NCBI GenBank assembly: GCA_026989405.1
Contig: JALSJL010000044.1
Location: forward strand, 1 to 6,019
Length of the DNA: 6,019 bases
Direction: 5' to 3'
Source of the DNA: Marinosulfonomonas sp.
Lineage (GTDB): Bacteria; Pseudomonadota; Alphaproteobacteria; Rhodobacterales; Rhodobacteraceae
A program made the translations under genes and the position numbers. Positions 5,435 through 6,019 of this stretch are shown piece by piece (positions within the stretch are counted from its first letter, which is position 1; each line of letters starts with the position of its first letter). The notes below the pieces were generated by a model that ran no database searches, had not been told where the DNA came from, and was given only the letters and a program-made list of their open reading frames with translations.

Positions 5435-5818
5435 ATGCAACTTGGCTACGTCATTCACTATGTCAACGATGTCGACCGGACACTCGGGTTTTATGAGCAG
5501 GCTTTTGGCTGCAGGCGCAAGTTCCTGCACGAAGCCGGCGATTATGGAGAGCTGGACACCGGCGCAACCACATTGGCATTTGCAGCAATTTCCATGTTGC
5601 GGGAAGCCGGCAAGTCCCCGGCGCAGGCTGACCCCGACGCGCCGGTCTCGGAGATCGCATTTGTAACCGATGATGTGGCGGCATCGTTTTCCAGGGCCGT
5701 CAGGAATGGCGCCAGGGCGATGCAGGAGCCAACCAGGATGCCCTGGGGGCAAACGGTGTCATTTGTCAGCGACATGAACGGGTTTCTGGTGGAAATCTGT
5801 TCGCCGGTGGGCCAGTGA
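5435..5818 (+). CDS. VOC-superfamily (glyoxalase/bleomycin-resistance-like) protein
   Basis: A 127-residue protein of the vicinal oxygen chelate fold, made of two beta-alpha-beta-beta-beta modules. Module 1 begins QLGYVIHYVNDVDRTLGFYE (2-21) and module 2 begins VSEIAFVTDDVAASFSRAV (71-89). The closing strands read PWGQTVSFVSDMNGFLVEIC, typical of glyoxalase-like family members. Candidate metal ligands at the family's usual positions are H8, E39, E73 and E120. This is a plausible divalent-metal site, with E73 where glyoxalase I has His. Members include lactoylglutathione lyases, dioxygenases and antibiotic-binding proteins; the substrate cannot be assigned. The ATG at 5435 has AGGAG (5424-5428) 6 nt upstream. 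An upstream extension to 5141 in the same frame is antisense to thrS and not credible. It is divergent from thrS and overlaps the next gene. Confidence 0.9.
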   Translation: MQLGYVIHYVNDVDRTLGFYEQAFGCRRKFLHEAGDYGELDTGATTLAFAAISMLREAGKSPAQADPDAPVSEIAFVTDDVAASFSRAVRNGARAMQEPTRMPWGQTVSFVSDMNGFLVEICSPVGQ

Positions 5819-6019
5819 ACCGGGCACTGGCCGCCCAGATCGAGGCGGAAATCGCCGCCATCATCGCCCGCCTGTATCCGGGCGCCGGCGGGCGCTCGAT
5901 GTATGGCGGCACCATGTTCGAAAAGGAGCCCGGCATCTTCAAGACCGCGTTTTGCGGTGTGTTTTGTCATGAACGCCATGTGTCGCTTGAATTTGGCAGG
6001 GGGGCGGAATTGCACGATC
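5815..6019 (+). CDS. DUF1801-type protein, 5' part only
   Basis: An open frame of 68 codons that runs off the right edge. It starts at a GTG that overlaps the VOC stop codon in a GTGA arrangement. The product begins MNRALAAQIEAEIAAIIARL, an amphipathic helix, and continues YPGAGGRSMYGGTMFEKEP, then FKTAFCGVFCHERHVSLEF and GRGAELHD. The last part (HVSLEF-GRGAEL) and the preceding GG-MF turn resemble DUF1801 (YdhG-like) proteins, small folds of poorly known function. The next in-frame ATG (5899) would remove the helix, so the GTG is preferred. A weak GGTGGG lies just upstream; translation is probably coupled to the VOC gene. Codon choice and high GC at third positions match its neighbours, supporting real coding. 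Confidence 0.75.
   Translation, partial: MNRALAAQIEAEIAAIIARLYPGAGGRSMYGGTMFEKEPGIFKTAFCGVFCHERHVSLEFGRGAELHD

Overview
The window looks like an ordinary piece of chromosome from a GC-rich alphaproteobacterium, most likely of the Rhodobacterales (Rhodobacteraceae or Paracoccaceae). This is inferred from four things: high GC with long antisense shadow reading frames, a Hint_2-type Hedgehog/intein-like protein of a kind common in that order, a small stand-alone HPF/RaiA-like protein, and CTTGAC-type -35 elements. I see no rRNA, tRNA, CRISPR array, phage gene, transposase or attachment site. I also see no sign of a novel defence or metabolic system.

Layout from left to right. On the + strand come a small HPF/RaiA-family ribosome-associated protein (142-444) and a five-helix YdcZ/DUF606-type DMT transporter (540-983). 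Convergent to these is a cold-shock protein on the - strand (1067-1273), with a GC-rich hairpin between the stops. A relatively A+T-rich divergent region (1274-1490) separates it from an ArsC/Spx/YffB-type thioredoxin-fold protein (1491-1817) and a four-helix membrane protein of unknown function (1864-2220), both on +. These meet, tail to tail and only 10 nt apart, a - strand Hint-domain protein (2231-3163). Threonyl-tRNA synthetase thrS (3332-5278, -) lies upstream of it, separated by a 168-nt gap that contains a perfect 16-bp palindrome. Divergent from thrS are a VOC/glyoxalase-like protein (5435-5818, +) and, overlapping it by GTGA, the 5' part of a DUF1801-type gene that runs off the window (5815-6019, +).

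Functionally the genes are mostly independent single-gene units or pairs. Three act on RNA or translation (HPF-like factor, cold-shock protein, ThrS). The likely co-transcribed pairs are arsC-like with the membrane protein, and VOC with DUF1801. The points most worth a second look are the Hint protein, which lacks the catalytic Cys and the usual second-motif His; two convergent gene pairs closed by strong hairpins without U-tracts, one with both stop codons in its stem; competing hairpins in the cold-shock leader; and the palindrome just after thrS.
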